From Perkinsus chesapeaki (taxonomy: Eukaryota > Perkinsozoa > Perkinsida > Perkinsidae), in the NCBI GenBank assembly GCA_013115145.1, contig JAAPAO010000049.1, positions 39,204 to 103,203 of the forward strand: DNA of 64,000 bases, given 5' to 3'. Numbering within the stretch: position 1 is the first letter of the stretch; every line of letters begins with the position of its first letter. Below are positions 10,184 through 18,979 of the stretch, piece after piece. The notes under the pieces are model-generated. The model did no database searches and was not told the origin of the DNA. It saw only the letters and a list, made by a program, of their open reading frames with translations. The position numbers were made by a program, and so were the translations under genes.

Positions 10184-11437
10184 TCAAGACACAAGCGTCA
10201 GAACAGAGTCGTAGATACCACAGATAGAGCCCGCAAGGGATATAAAGAGTAGAATAGTTAGTCCTACGAATTGCATAATATGGTATTTCGACCCGCTCCT
10301 CACTTTTTCCCAGATAAACAGACGAATGTAGAAGATCGACGGATAGAAGTTATGGATCAAGGAAAAACAAACAGAGCCTAGGAGACCTATAAGACCCTGG
10401 AAGTTGGGGACAAATATTGCAACAATAACGGTGAAGGCGACTAAAGTGCTTCTTATAGCACAAGATTTGACAAACTGGCCTTCCTTGACATTAAAGGCAT
10501 GTTCAAGTATACGGCTTGATGGATTCAGTAAAACCGCATAATGCGTTACAGACAATAACAGAATACTACATATACTAATATAAGAGACTACATCATGACC
10601 AGAACCACTTCCAGTAACAGCATCAATAATATTCTGAAATTTAAGAAGAGAGTTTCCCCAACCAATATAACCAGACAATGACACAAGAAAGTAGACAATA
10701 GCAATAATGCAAAGTCCCCAATACACAACTCGTCGACGGGCTTGTGGATATTTCATATCATGTAACACGGTCGTACTGGCACATGTTCCAGCAAAAGCAA
10801 GCGTCATACTTGCGAAAGACATACCCAGCCCAATAGCTGTGACAGGGTACGGGTCATAAGATATATCGTCATGGATCTCAGGATTTAGATCTCGAGCGAA
10901 CCCAGCATAAATGAGCACCAACAAAAGACATATAACCGAAGCCACTCCTACTGTACCACTTATATAACCGATATGCTTCATATTAGGCAACCATGAGACC
11001 GGTAAGAGGATGCAAGTCCATATGAGTATCCAGTAGGGCTGCGCGATTCCTGGATAAAGCTTATATGAGTTTTGGCCAAGGAGTAGCATGAGCAAACAAC
11101 ATGTACCAATTAAAGCACCATTGACTCCAAATGTAACAGCAAATAATCCCCATCGACCAAAGACATCCATACCGATATCTTCATAACTACGCGTTTCTGG
11201 TTTCATACAGGCACGTAGAAGTTGAGTATAGAGGATTCCGACAACAGCACTAAATACCATAAGAATAAATCCAAATGCATATCCAGCTTGAGCTATTGCC
11301 CTTGGTAGACTCAATATCCCGACACCGATTGTGGCGAGTACCATGTTAACCACCGCTGAGAAGTTAGACTGGCCATGACAGGGTGTGAGCTCAAGCTTAA
11401 TGCTCTCAAGTGTTTGACTTGACTCTGGGATTGTCAT
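10184..11437 (-). CDS. Amino-acid transporter of the AAAP family, copy 3
   Basis: An intronless frame of 417 residues from ATG 11437, the position homologous to the starts of the paralogs (the frame itself stays open to 11548). The signature GVGILSLPRAIAQAG and eleven membrane segments place it in the Aa_trans family. Its centre is nearly identical to copy 2, with scattered single substitutions such as A/D after 'AGFAR'. Both flanks of the gene have diverged, which points to recent duplication followed by divergence at the ends, or to gene conversion over the core. Confidence 0.88.
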   Translation of the reverse strand: MTIPESSQTLESIKLELTPCHGQSNFSAVVNMVLATIGVGILSLPRAIAQAGYAFGFILMVFSAVVGILYTQLLRACMKPETRSYEDIGMDVFGRWGLFAVTFGVNGALIGTCCLLMLLLGQNSYKLYPGIAQPYWILIWTCILLPVSWLPNMKHIGYISGTVGVASVICLLLVLIYAGFARDLNPEIHDDISYDPYPVTAIGLGMSFASMTLAFAGTCASTTVLHDMKYPQARRRVVYWGLCIIAIVYFLVSLSGYIGWGNSLLKFQNIIDAVTGSGSGHDVVSYISICSILLLSVTHYAVLLNPSSRILEHAFNVKEGQFVKSCAIRSTLVAFTVIVAIFVPNFQGLIGLLGSVCFSLIHNFYPSIFYIRLFIWEKVRSGSKYHIMQFVGLTILLFISLAGSICGIYDSVLTLVS

Positions 11438-11548
11438 TGATTTCGAACTGAAATTAACCTGAAATATGCTATACTTAAAACAAAGCACGCTTATAGAGAT
11501 AAGACAAGCATCTCCTTTCCCTAGGTTCAATCCGATCTCATCACTCAA

Positions 11549-12564
11549 AAAGCAAAGATGGCAATAACGGGGCTAGAAAAGCAACGATAGTCTACACTTA
11601 GGTAATACCGCCCGATTCACCTAGAGCAATTCGAGAAGCGCAGCTTGGAGGCTCCGAATCAACTACCATATAGCCTGTGTAGGAGGGTGGAAAATCCCCA
11701 AGAAGAGCTCACTCTTCGCCAAGCAAGGGCTGCGAAGATCGCCCTAGTGTACGCGTGCTGTACCCCACATCCACGCGCACAACAATCTGTACAGTAATGG
11801 TTTGACTAAAAACATAGATAATTAATGATGTACGAGTGATCACTACCGACTACAACGAGATGTGTGCCTTAAAGTATTGCCCAGGATTACTCCTAGTAAC
11901 TGCTCATTCTATCGTAATGTTTGGGGTTTGGATGCGTCACGGACTAACGCATGCGTGCAAATACCGTTGTGACAGCAAAAGCGGTCTACTTCTTGGGTAC
12001 TAGTACTGATCTTATATCAGCGCGAAAATGCGTGTTCTTGGCTAATACAATCAGACGAGGAAGTAATATTCTTAGTCACAGAAGTGTTCCAAATACAATA
12101 TACCACCGAAACGGTAATCACGGCAATAGCTCAACTAAAGGGTATTCTCGAGGCCAATACTCTAGGCTGAGCCCTGGGATTTCTCCAACCCAACCACCTG
12201 TGGAAGACTAACTCAAGAGGACTTTAGTAAGGAACACAGTAGATGAAACAGTTAAGCAGTAACAACAGTAGTAGGATATTCTACAACTGATGAATCAGCA
12301 AATAGCCCCCCATGACCCTAGGCCAAAAGAGGGCATTGTTGTGCTGGCTTTCCATAGGAAAAGTGTTTACCATCATACAGCGACGGCAGCGCTCTTTGTA
12401 GCATCGGTACAGGTACATGACGGACGAGCAGAACTCCGAACGTCAAAGACCGGTGCTACTGGGGATAGACAAAACGAGACCGAACCAGAAACGAATCAGG
12501 ATCGACAATTTTGTGAATTGATTGAAAAGATGCTGTAAAATGTTAATGGTGGTTGTGGATTTAG
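11549..12564. other. Intergenic stretch, no gene supported
   Basis: About 1 kb between transporter copies 3 and 4. Two short plus-strand open frames (11951-12211 and 12290-12538) show no family motif, no convincing splice partners and biased, low-complexity composition. I see no repeat or RNA gene here. It probably holds the promoter of copy 3 (upstream of 11548) and the 3' region of copy 4. Confidence 0.5.
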
Positions 12565-13797
12565 TTACGCGCACAGCTCCTTTATAGCCGCATACACACC
12601 GAATCCAGAACCTATTACAGAGATGAACATCAGAAAACAAAGGAAAAGCGTAAATGCAATCCATTTAGGAGATCCAAAAATCTTCTCGCCTTTCAAATGA
12701 GAAAGGCGTAGATAGAAAACTGATGGATAAATATTGTGGATTAGCGAGAAACAAATAGACCCAAGTAGATTGATAAGAGCTGAGAAGCTTGGAACAAATA
12801 TCGCTACCAGAACGGTAACGGCGACTAGGCAACTTCTAAGCAAGACCGATCTCACAATCTGATTACTCTTGATACCAACCCATTCCTCAAATATTCTGCA
12901 CGCCGGATTCATCATAACAACATAATGTGTGGCACAGACTATAAGTATACCGACAATGCAAGTTGTAGCAACTGCAGAGTTATTACCAGGGACTGGTGCC
13001 ATAGCAGTAATGATAGTATCAAAATGCAATAGCTCTTGTCCCCAACCAATATACCCTGCTAATGATGCTAATAAGAATAGCATGATTAGACAGATAAAAG
13101 ATACCAAAAGGACCTTCGATTGTGCTTCAGGATGTTGCATATCCTTTAGAATAGTAGTGGTAGTACTCGTTACCGCATAAGAAAACGTCAACGTAGAAAA
13201 CGTTGTACCGAGCCCAACTATCGAAATTGGAGCTGCCCGGTACGGTACGGCTTCTGTAGTCTCGACTCGCTCCTGGACACCCGCAATTATAATCATGATC
13301 AAGACCACGACAACCGCCGCCACGCCCACAGTACCACTGAAATAACCAACTTGTTTCATAGTCCGCAGACAAGCTAATGGTAGCATTATAGCCGTCCATA
13401 TCAGTATCCAATACGTTTGGCTTATCTCTGGGGCTAGGAGAACAGAGTTCTGTCCCAATAGTAACATGAGTAGGCATCCAGTGCCCACAAGGGCAACATT
13501 TAATGCGATAGTAACCGCCATCATTCCCGGATATCCGAACGCATCCCGTCCAATATCCTCATAATTACGAGTACAGGGGTTCATACATTTCCGAAGCAAA
13601 TGGGCGTCCAGTAGACCCTCCGCCCCACATGCTACCAGAAGGATAAACCCTAGAACGTACCCGGCTTGAGCTATCGCTCCTGGGAGACCAAGCAGACCAA
13701 CACCGATACCGGTGAGAATTATATTCACTATGGCCGAAAAATTCGACTGACCGGTTTCTTCTACCGAAATCTTACTGGTTTCCGATGATATTGACAT
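12565..13797 (-). CDS. Amino-acid transporter of the AAAP family, copy 4
   Basis: An intronless frame of 410 residues taken from ATG 13797, aligned with the starts of the other copies; the frame stays open to 13890. It has the signature GVGLLGLPGAIAQAG, in which the usual Pro-Arg is Pro-Gly, and about eleven membrane segments. It is about equally distant from copies 1 and 2/3. Same family role as the others; substrate unknown. The change of the conserved Arg is the only odd feature. Confidence 0.87.
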   Translation of the reverse strand: MSISSETSKISVEETGQSNFSAIVNIILTGIGVGLLGLPGAIAQAGYVLGFILLVACGAEGLLDAHLLRKCMNPCTRNYEDIGRDAFGYPGMMAVTIALNVALVGTGCLLMLLLGQNSVLLAPEISQTYWILIWTAIMLPLACLRTMKQVGYFSGTVGVAAVVVVLIMIIIAGVQERVETTEAVPYRAAPISIVGLGTTFSTLTFSYAVTSTTTTILKDMQHPEAQSKVLLVSFICLIMLFLLASLAGYIGWGQELLHFDTIITAMAPVPGNNSAVATTCIVGILIVCATHYVVMMNPACRIFEEWVGIKSNQIVRSVLLRSCLVAVTVLVAIFVPSFSALINLLGSICFSLIHNIYPSVFYLRLSHLKGEKIFGSPKWIAFTLFLCFLMFISVIGSGFGVYAAIKELCA

Positions 13798-14237
13798 AAT
13801 AAAGGAAGTAACGTAACTGAATCTAGAAGAGGTGCAAATGTGTAAACGCCCAGCAAAAGTAATGCGGCAAATGCAATGGAACGCCATCACACAAACGACA
13901 ACGAATAAGCCCGCAGCCTAGTGTTCAAATGTGTACAAGGCTTTTAGCTAAGGAAAATCCATTGTATTCTCAGGACACAAATATATGAGCTGGCAAGGCA
14001 GCTCTCCGAAACCTGATGGTCTTCGAAGGATCTAGACAAACACCTGGTAATATTTAACGCGAACACGGGTTCCCACCAGCCCCAATGCTACTGGCACTGC
14101 AAACGGAACCGCATTGGAAGAGGAGCGTCACCGTGCAACTCACACGTCAATCTCGCGCGCCTCGAATATAGGATTTAACAGCGCTACTTCCATCTCGCTC
14201 GCCTGAAACTATCATATGTATTGTCACGGAAATCTTA
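13798..14237. other. Intergenic stretch before the retrotransposon
   Basis: Upstream region of transporter copy 4, ending at the target-site duplication of the LTR element. I see no gene, repeat or RNA in it. Confidence 0.5.
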
Positions 14238-14241
14238 AGGA

Positions 14242-14490
14242 TGATGGGATTCGCCATAACTGGTAACTCAATGCCGCTAGGCGCAAGTAAAACTAGCTAC
14301 AAATGATCTTATACTCAACTATCTTCAGATCTATATCATCTAGATACCCATTATCGAAGGCCACGGTTACAATATTGGGCGAGCGAGATCTAATAATAGT
14401 CCCAGGAAACCAATGCCGACGGTTGACACCGTTTAGCATAATATAAGCGACCGATATCCGCTGGCCAATCATGAGACTGGGAGTCTCATC
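14242..14490 (-). repeat. 3' LTR of the retrotransposon
   Basis: Direct repeat of 20947-21195 with three substitutions. The last 66 codons of the integrase frame and its stop codon (14293) lie inside this LTR. On the plus strand it begins TGATGG and ends CTCATC. Confidence 0.92.
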
Positions 14491-16206
14491 GCGCCCCCCT
14501 TGTGGGCCTCCACAAGCATCAGACGGGATCTTCCATTGCACCGCATCCAAGCGTATCATAACAGGGGTATTGTCATTACCATCCAAGAACCATACCCATA
14601 GTTTATTGGAATAATCGCAAGGATCGTATGTCACTCTAGCGGATCGCCAAGCGGAAGTGGAGTCCATTTTAACATCAATATACATACCTTCTCGAGAAAC
14701 AACAGCAGAACCATCGCACGGATAAGGGTACAACATAACAATATTGTAAAGGTTCTCGGTAGTGACCAAGCCATTTGCCAACCTTACTTTGACACGCCGT
14801 CCCGAGATGCACTCGATGATATGGCCCATCCGAAAACTCATACCGAGCTTACGGCCTCCCATATAGACCAAAACACAATCTCCAGGACGAAAGGTGCCTC
14901 GGACTTTACCGTCGCAAGCAGTAGATCGGCATTTCTGAGCAACAGCGGTGAGGGAACGGTCTTTGAGATCACGCCACAGCCACTGCATAAAACAGTTCCT
15001 AACCGCGCGAACGCGATTGGGACACAACGACTCGTGACCATTAGCAGATTCTTGGACCGCCTCGACACAGCCCCGCGACCGAGTACGGCCACAGTGCAAA
15101 CTATCTGGAGTGATGATATCGGCGCCTTCCTCAGAAACATAGAAGCTGCCCAGAGGGCGAGTGTTCAGCAGTAACATTACCTCCTCCAGTAGCTCATCCT
15201 GCGCGTCCGCATTCTCCGGCCAACGCCCCGCAGTATGGCGCAACATCACTCGCAAACGGTCACTAGCAATGCCGTGAAGCTTCTCGGATCCGAGCTCCCA
15301 AGGCGCCCGGCTGGAAATCAGCTCGACCCGAGCATTGATCTCAGAGCTGACTTTAGAGACAAAATTCTCCTCAGTCCGGAAATAACTAGCACGATCACAC
15401 ACCACGATAGCAACGGAACCAGTGCGTAACTTGAGCAATCGAAGAACACGGAGAGCTTCACGAGCGGTCTCGCTAGAGACTCTAAAAAGGCTTATGTGCT
15501 TACTATACAAACAGCAAGCCGACATAACTTTCCATTTATCCCCCACCGAGTAGAAGTCTATAGCAACCTTATAGTAAGTAGGCATCCTCGCCAGGAATGT
15601 TTCATCGGAGTGACCAACAGAAGGAAGCTGTGTCCAATCCCGTCTCGCACGCAGGATCTTACAAACGTGGCACTGAGCCACTAGGTCCTTCATTTGCCGG
15701 CCACAACCATCCATATGAAACATAGTACACCGCGACAAAGAATCTCGCACCCCAGCATGTCGACAAGCTCGATGGCCATCAAGAAGAATCTTTCGCCTCA
15801 CAGAATCTGCTGCCCTAGGTATAACATAACGGAGGACTTGAGTACCATAGGGACTACCCGAGCGAAAGACAACTAAACCATCAGCATCGCACAATAAGGG
15901 GCCACACGCGGGACCTTTGCCAGCTCGAATCTCCTGACATCGCACATCATCAGCTTGAGCATTTGCCACTACAACTTTACGATCGTCATCACTAAACATA
16001 TGGGGGTATTCCAGACCATTGGCCTCTCCGCCCCCCTTGACATTCCACTTTAATAGGTGAATGACAAAACGTAAGGCTTTAAACGAATGACAAATAGCAT
16101 CAAAGCTGAACGACTGCTTAGCCACACGATTAGACAGACTTGTCGTCTCATCAGACCGATCAGTCTCAGCAAACCGAATGTAGTCCTCGACCAGTTGGTC
16201 AACCAA
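14293..16206 (-). CDS. Retrotransposon integrase ORF (third frame)
   Basis: An open frame of about 637 residues reached by -1 frameshift from the RT frame. In order it shows an H-H-C-C zinc block (GHRACRHAG ... QCHVCK), then a D-D-E integrase core (AIDFYSVG, VCDRASYF, LGSEKLHG), then two small barrel-like segments: one with RRVKVRLANGLVTTENLY and, at the very end, HWFPGTIIRSRSPNIVTVAF, resembling a Tudor or chromo-like reader. There is no ATG suited to independent translation near the start, and a TAG closes this frame at about 16213, so the frame opens only inside the overlap with the RT frame. The C-terminal reader is encoded by the LTR. Confidence 0.85.
   Translation of the reverse strand: MVDQLVEDYIRFAETDRSDETTSLSNRVAKQSFSFDAICHSFKALRFVIHLLKWNVKGGGEANGLEYPHMFSDDDRKVVVANAQADDVRCQEIRAGKGPACGPLLCDADGLVVFRSGSPYGTQVLRYVIPRAADSVRRKILLDGHRACRHAGVRDSLSRCTMFHMDGCGRQMKDLVAQCHVCKILRARRDWTQLPSVGHSDETFLARMPTYYKVAIDFYSVGDKWKVMSACCLYSKHISLFRVSSETAREALRVLRLLKLRTGSVAIVVCDRASYFRTEENFVSKVSSEINARVELISSRAPWELGSEKLHGIASDRLRVMLRHTAGRWPENADAQDELLEEVMLLLNTRPLGSFYVSEEGADIITPDSLHCGRTRSRGCVEAVQESANGHESLCPNRVRAVRNCFMQWLWRDLKDRSLTAVAQKCRSTACDGKVRGTFRPGDCVLVYMGGRKLGMSFRMGHIIECISGRRVKVRLANGLVTTENLYNIVMLYPYPCDGSAVVSREGMYIDVKMDSTSAWRSARVTYDPCDYSNKLWVWFLDGNDNTPVMIRLDAVQWKIPSDACGGPQGGRDETPSLMIGQRISVAYIMLNGVNRRHWFPGTIIRSRSPNIVTVAFDNGYLDDIDLKIVEYKIICS
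14491..14501 (-). other. Candidate polypurine tract
   Basis: On the minus strand the bases just before the 3' LTR read AAGGGGGGCGC. A purine-rich run directly upstream of the 3' LTR is the expected priming site for plus-strand DNA synthesis. Confidence 0.6.
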
Positions 16207-18974
16207 GGGCTACATTCGGTTTCATGACCAACTTGGTCATGAACCTCATCGTTCACAGAAACTAGATATGAGACTTTATCAACAAGTGGCTGCTCATAAT
16301 GGGGTTGCCACTCAGAGTCTAGAGGATCTTCTGTGTGGTCGAAGATTGCCCAGGCATTGCTGCCTCGCATAGGATCACGAGCAACCTCTTCGTCAAGACC
16401 ACCTTCGTCACACAAACACTGATGTAACGATAATCCAGACGCAACCAATCGCGCCTCAAAGACTCTTGAAAGTAAGTCTGCCTCGTCGTTGCGGGAACCC
16501 TCGATGTGATGAACAGAGACATCTGAGAGCTCACGCATTCGTGATAACTCAGCCAGTAATCCACTCACTAACCTGGATAATACTCGGCGCTCGACCCCCC
16601 GAGACTCTTTGAGGAGATCAGCGCTATCGCAGGAAGTGGCCCACCGGACACATGACAGATTATCACAATAGATCTCAACCTTGATGCGACCCTCAACACT
16701 TGTGGTAGATGAGACTCCAGTAACACTTTGCCTGTACTCGAGGAAGTCGACAATCATCTGAGTCATCCTTAAAAGGACAACCAACTCGCGACGATTCGAG
16801 TGCCAGTTTACCTCGCTCTTCTTAAATCGGTAGACTTCACTGAAGAGACGAGTGGCGTCAGCAAAGGCTACAATACCACCACCAGATGAAGACGCATCGC
16901 AGTAGCAACGGAGAACGATCGGGCTGGCTTCGATTGGCCTAACCTCGGAAGTGTGCCGGCAGGTTTCCCTAACCAGCTCTTCCATCCAATCTAGCATACA
17001 CCGGAAAGCCGCATAAGCATTGTCGGTCAGACGAGAAAGATCAATCTGGGTGTCCCAAGGCTCTCTGTGAAAACATCGAGCAATAAGCGACCGGATAGCA
17101 TCGCCACAACCCCTAGCATATGGGTGTTGCTTCCCAGGGTCGTAGCTTAGACACCCACCGGCCTTGAAAACATCAATCTTGCTGACCTGAGCTGTCGTGC
17201 GACAACGCTCAATGAACGAAACCACCACAGCCAATCGTTTCTCTCGTTGACATGTCAATACTATTAAACTGCTCTCGTAACGGACTCGCATGCCGAGGAA
17301 GGAACCCTCGCTAGCAACAGCGATCTCGACACCGCATTCAGAGAGCAACGAAAGTAGTTGATGCTGTTTGTCTTCTGTAACCATTATGAACACTTTCCGC
17401 ATCTGTACATCAAACCCCGCCCGAAGGAGGAGACATAACAGCAACTTGAACATAAAGACGACCACGCGGATGGTTCCGGAGATGGCCATATCATCCACAA
17501 ACAACATCAACATCAACGTCCAGAGCTGTTGCAAAAGCAAAGCACACAGCTGCTGGATTCGGTGAAAATCTATAGACCGGGCAGAGCATACCAACCGACC
17601 AAGAGAGCCAGAGAGCCCACAGGGCCCAAAGACCACTCCGAAACATAAACGGCATGAGGCAAACAATTCACCGGTCCCTGACCGAAGGTGTAAAACGTTG
17701 TTCACACATCGGCATTTGTAAAAGGCTGCCCGAGCATCCAGAAGGAAGGTACACTCTCTGGACTCTGCTCGCAGTAATGCGATAGGGTGAAATAACAATG
17801 GCACATCACTGCTAGCGGGCGGTAACGCCTTATTTACACAACGGAAATCCACGACCAAACGGCTTTTGCGAGAGGTAGTTGGTGGTATGAGAAAAACCTG
17901 AGCGGCTGCTGCCGACTCGCCGACCCCCTTCACGGAGCACTCAGTACTCGAGGTCGGGATCCACCAACGAGAAAGGACATACTCTTGAACTAGCCGGCGA
18001 TACTCGCTTTTTAAAGGATCACTCAAGCGAGAATATAACGACGCCGCATAGGAACGACCTTTCTCCTGTACCGTCTTGGGTGTTGGAACCCAGATCTCAC
18101 AAACATGAGTCTGCTCCACGACATCCGTCGTTTCACAAGGAGCGAGCTCACGAACCCTGCTCTTGTAAGCACCGTTGGTCTTAGGGATAACCTTCCACCC
18201 TTCATGGACAACTTGGCTCAGGATTTCATCGACAATACCTGACTCGTGCGGTTGAAGATCGGCACGAAGAACTCGGTCAGGCTTGCTCGGAACGGTCGAT
18301 GATGAATCCACACAACCATGAGTGGTAGAAATAAAACCTTCATCCTTGTAGTCACCGATGTTATTTAGGACATCTATATCTAGCTCTACGACTTGTGCTA
18401 CTGAGCCTAGACCACCGAATTCTTCGGGAGAGTCACTCTGACGGTAAACACACTCCCCACCGACATGCATATAGGTCGCTCCTCGAGACTCTAACCCCCA
18501 CTCTTCGATAAGCTGTCGGCCAGCAAGGACCAATAACTCATCGTTAGGAACAACACCAGGAGATGGGAGTATACGGAGCTCACAGTCGACGAATTCGGAT
18601 ACCAAGGTTCTAGACTCAAAGCCGTAGACAGCTATTTTACAATCAATCTGATGCTGGATGGCCACTCTCTGACCGTTCGCCATGGCAACGAGGGTGCTAC
18701 CCCCGGTACCATTAACCGAACAGCCAATAGCATCAAGAGCCACTATGGCTTTATCTACACTTGATACTAATAAATAAGGCCGGCCAGCACCGGAATCTAC
18801 TACGCATCGTGCCTCCAAGAATGGAGAATCAGATGCAAAACGTGCAGGACTAATTCGCACCCTCAAAGACATCTCGGGTGGTACAGGAGTTAAAAGGGAA
18901 ATAACATCAAAAATAGAAGAAGTCGGATGTCCGAGAGCTAATGTATCACTAGGCACATCGCCCTCATCATTCAT
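16050..18974 (-). CDS. Retrotransposon protease, reverse transcriptase, RNase H ORF (second frame)
   Basis: A frame of about 974 residues from the first ATG; the frame is also open upstream through the gag stop, consistent with entry by frameshift. Near residue 55 is the aspartic protease block CVVDSGAGRPYL. RT follows with RLVVDFRCVNKAL, FLDARAAFYK, FGPCGLSGSL and the catalytic MLFVDDMAIS, then FLGMRV. RNase H shows CYCDASSSGGG, NRRELVVLL, YCDNLSCVRWA and SRNDEADLLSR, so its acidic residues are present. The frame ends at 16050, 25 bases past a second slippery heptamer that leads into integrase. Confidence 0.88.
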   Translation of the reverse strand: MNDEGDVPSDTLALGHPTSSIFDVISLLTPVPPEMSLRVRISPARFASDSPFLEARCVVDSGAGRPYLLVSSVDKAIVALDAIGCSVNGTGGSTLVAMANGQRVAIQHQIDCKIAVYGFESRTLVSEFVDCELRILPSPGVVPNDELLVLAGRQLIEEWGLESRGATYMHVGGECVYRQSDSPEEFGGLGSVAQVVELDIDVLNNIGDYKDEGFISTTHGCVDSSSTVPSKPDRVLRADLQPHESGIVDEILSQVVHEGWKVIPKTNGAYKSRVRELAPCETTDVVEQTHVCEIWVPTPKTVQEKGRSYAASLYSRLSDPLKSEYRRLVQEYVLSRWWIPTSSTECSVKGVGESAAAAQVFLIPPTTSRKSRLVVDFRCVNKALPPASSDVPLLFHPIALLRAESRECTFLLDARAAFYKCRCVNNVLHLRSGTGELFASCRLCFGVVFGPCGLSGSLGRLVCSARSIDFHRIQQLCALLLQQLWTLMLMLFVDDMAISGTIRVVVFMFKLLLCLLLRAGFDVQMRKVFIMVTEDKQHQLLSLLSECGVEIAVASEGSFLGMRVRYESSLIVLTCQREKRLAVVVSFIERCRTTAQVSKIDVFKAGGCLSYDPGKQHPYARGCGDAIRSLIARCFHREPWDTQIDLSRLTDNAYAAFRCMLDWMEELVRETCRHTSEVRPIEASPIVLRCYCDASSSGGGIVAFADATRLFSEVYRFKKSEVNWHSNRRELVVLLRMTQMIVDFLEYRQSVTGVSSTTSVEGRIKVEIYCDNLSCVRWATSCDSADLLKESRGVERRVLSRLVSGLLAELSRMRELSDVSVHHIEGSRNDEADLLSRVFEARLVASGLSLHQCLCDEGGLDEEVARDPMRGSNAWAIFDHTEDPLDSEWQPHYEQPLVDKVSYLVSVNDEVHDQVGHETECSPWLTNWSRTTFGLLRLIGLMRRQVCLIVWLSSRSALMLFVIRLKPYVLSFTY
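16077..16083 (-). other. Predicted -1 frameshift site between RNase H and integrase
   Basis: The minus strand reads TTTAAAG, positioned T-TTA-AAG in the RT/RNase H frame, matching the X-XXY-YYZ rule. A -1 slip there enters the integrase frame exactly, 25 bases before the RT-frame stop codon. Confidence 0.65.
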
Positions 18975-18979
18975 CCCTT

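Noticed and set aside
11951-12538. Two plus-strand frames between transporter copies
   Set aside because: No recognisable motif, signal or splice-consistent extension; length expected by chance.
16050-16213. Frame break between RT/RNase H and integrase as a disabling mutation
   Set aside because: An in-register TTTAAAG heptamer in the overlap and full catalytic motifs on both sides fit programmed frameshifting better, though a single copy cannot prove it.
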